From assembly GCA_037071015.1 (NCBI GenBank), contig JBAMOY010000001.1:806001-870000 (forward strand): a stretch of DNA of 64,000 nt, read 5' to 3'. The notes beneath the pieces are model-generated. The model was not told the origin of the DNA. It searched no databases and saw only the letters and a list, made by a program, of their open reading frames with translations. This stretch comes from JBAMOY01 sp037071015 (lineage in GTDB: Bacteria; Bacillota_I; Bacilli_A; RF39; UBA660). Made by a program: the position numbers and the translations under genes. Below are positions 63,937 through 64,000 of this stretch, piece by piece. Every line of letters starts with the position of its first letter. Within the stretch, counting starts at the first letter, position 1.

Positions 63937-64000
63937 CTATTCGACAAGTTTATTTAAAACTTTAAAAGCTGACTCAATACCTTCTTTAGCATATTTACCA
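63937..64000 (-). CDS. 3' end of an unidentified gene
   Basis: An open minus-strand frame enters from the right edge and ends at a TAG (63937-63939). The last residues are GKYAKEGIESAFKVLNKLVE. Too little is visible to name the protein. Confidence 0.4.
   Translation of the reverse strand, partial: GKYAKEGIESAFKVLNKLVE

Noticed and set aside
1..64000. CRISPR array, tRNA or rRNA genes, insertion sequences, prophage
   Set aside because: No regularly spaced repeats, tRNA-like cloverleaf, transposase or phage structural genes were found. The thyA-folA-tmk-HD cluster is a normal nucleotide operon in context.
1..64000. Mollicute genetic code (TGA as Trp)
   Set aside because: Several genes end cleanly at TGA and Trp is encoded by TGG, so the standard bacterial code fits.

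Overview
The window is a stretch of a low-GC (about one third G+C by eye) Bacillota chromosome with standard stop-codon use: TGA ends genes and Trp is TGG. It has a peptidoglycan pathway (mraY, two murE-like genes, PBP2), CIRCE control, a T-box, L20-leader control and Bacillus-like synteny (lon / spoVID-like / ysxE-like / valS; DUF2624 / nfo). This fits an uncultured gut Bacilli lineage of the RF39 or Erysipelotrichales type. The lineage is inferred, not proven. Almost every gene is on the minus strand.

Layout from left to right. 1-2.2 kb: a partial GH31 glucosidase and pyruvate kinase. 2.3-15.7 kb: a compact type VII secretion (T7SS) locus read leftwards from essC. It holds EssC with an FHA domain, YukD, two WXG100 genes (one with an in-frame stop), a DUF6382-like protein, a Ser/Thr kinase, a small helical partner, two large substrates that share an N-terminal delivery domain, a DUF4176 protein and a probable immunity protein. 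One substrate ends in a gluzincin-type metalloprotease and the other in MORN-like repeats. A divergent double-HTH regulator and a 17-bp repeat at both promoters suggest joint control. 15.9-30.7 kb: cell wall (mraY, murE, murE paralogue), GDPD, ASCH, thyA-folA-tmk, HD protein, hemW, a large unknown protein, an HTH protein, lepA and a Wzy-like ligase. 30.8-31.2 kb: a type IV prepilin.

31.3-37.4 kb holds the most unusual system, a diversity-generating retroelement (DGR). In transcription order it has an Avd-like accessory protein, the template repeat (TR), a DGR-class reverse transcriptase, and a C-type-lectin-like target carrying the variable repeat (VR). Directly downstream are a MoxR-type AAA+ ATPase, a small degenerate AAA-like protein and a HEVCH metallopeptidase-VWA protein. 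With one base restored, the lectin, VR and ATPase reading frames form a single protein of about 647 residues. In this sequence the VR is an almost unmutated TR copy with an amber codon and a one-base deletion. The ATPase has no visible start site of its own, so the state of the VR may decide whether the ATPase is made.

37.4-64 kb is mostly housekeeping: T-box/HD protein/valS, a polysaccharide deacetylase, YsxE-like and SpoVID-like sporulation relatives, lon, a U32 peptidase, an N-domain-less ClpB behind CIRCE, a Fic protein lacking the catalytic His, infC-rpmI-rplT (AUC start, structured leader, L20 with a C-terminal extension), a metallophosphoesterase, SDR, efp, rpmG, PBP2, superoxide dismutase, DUF2624 and nfo. 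No tRNA, rRNA, CRISPR array, insertion sequence or prophage was seen. Residue and base positions were counted by hand.
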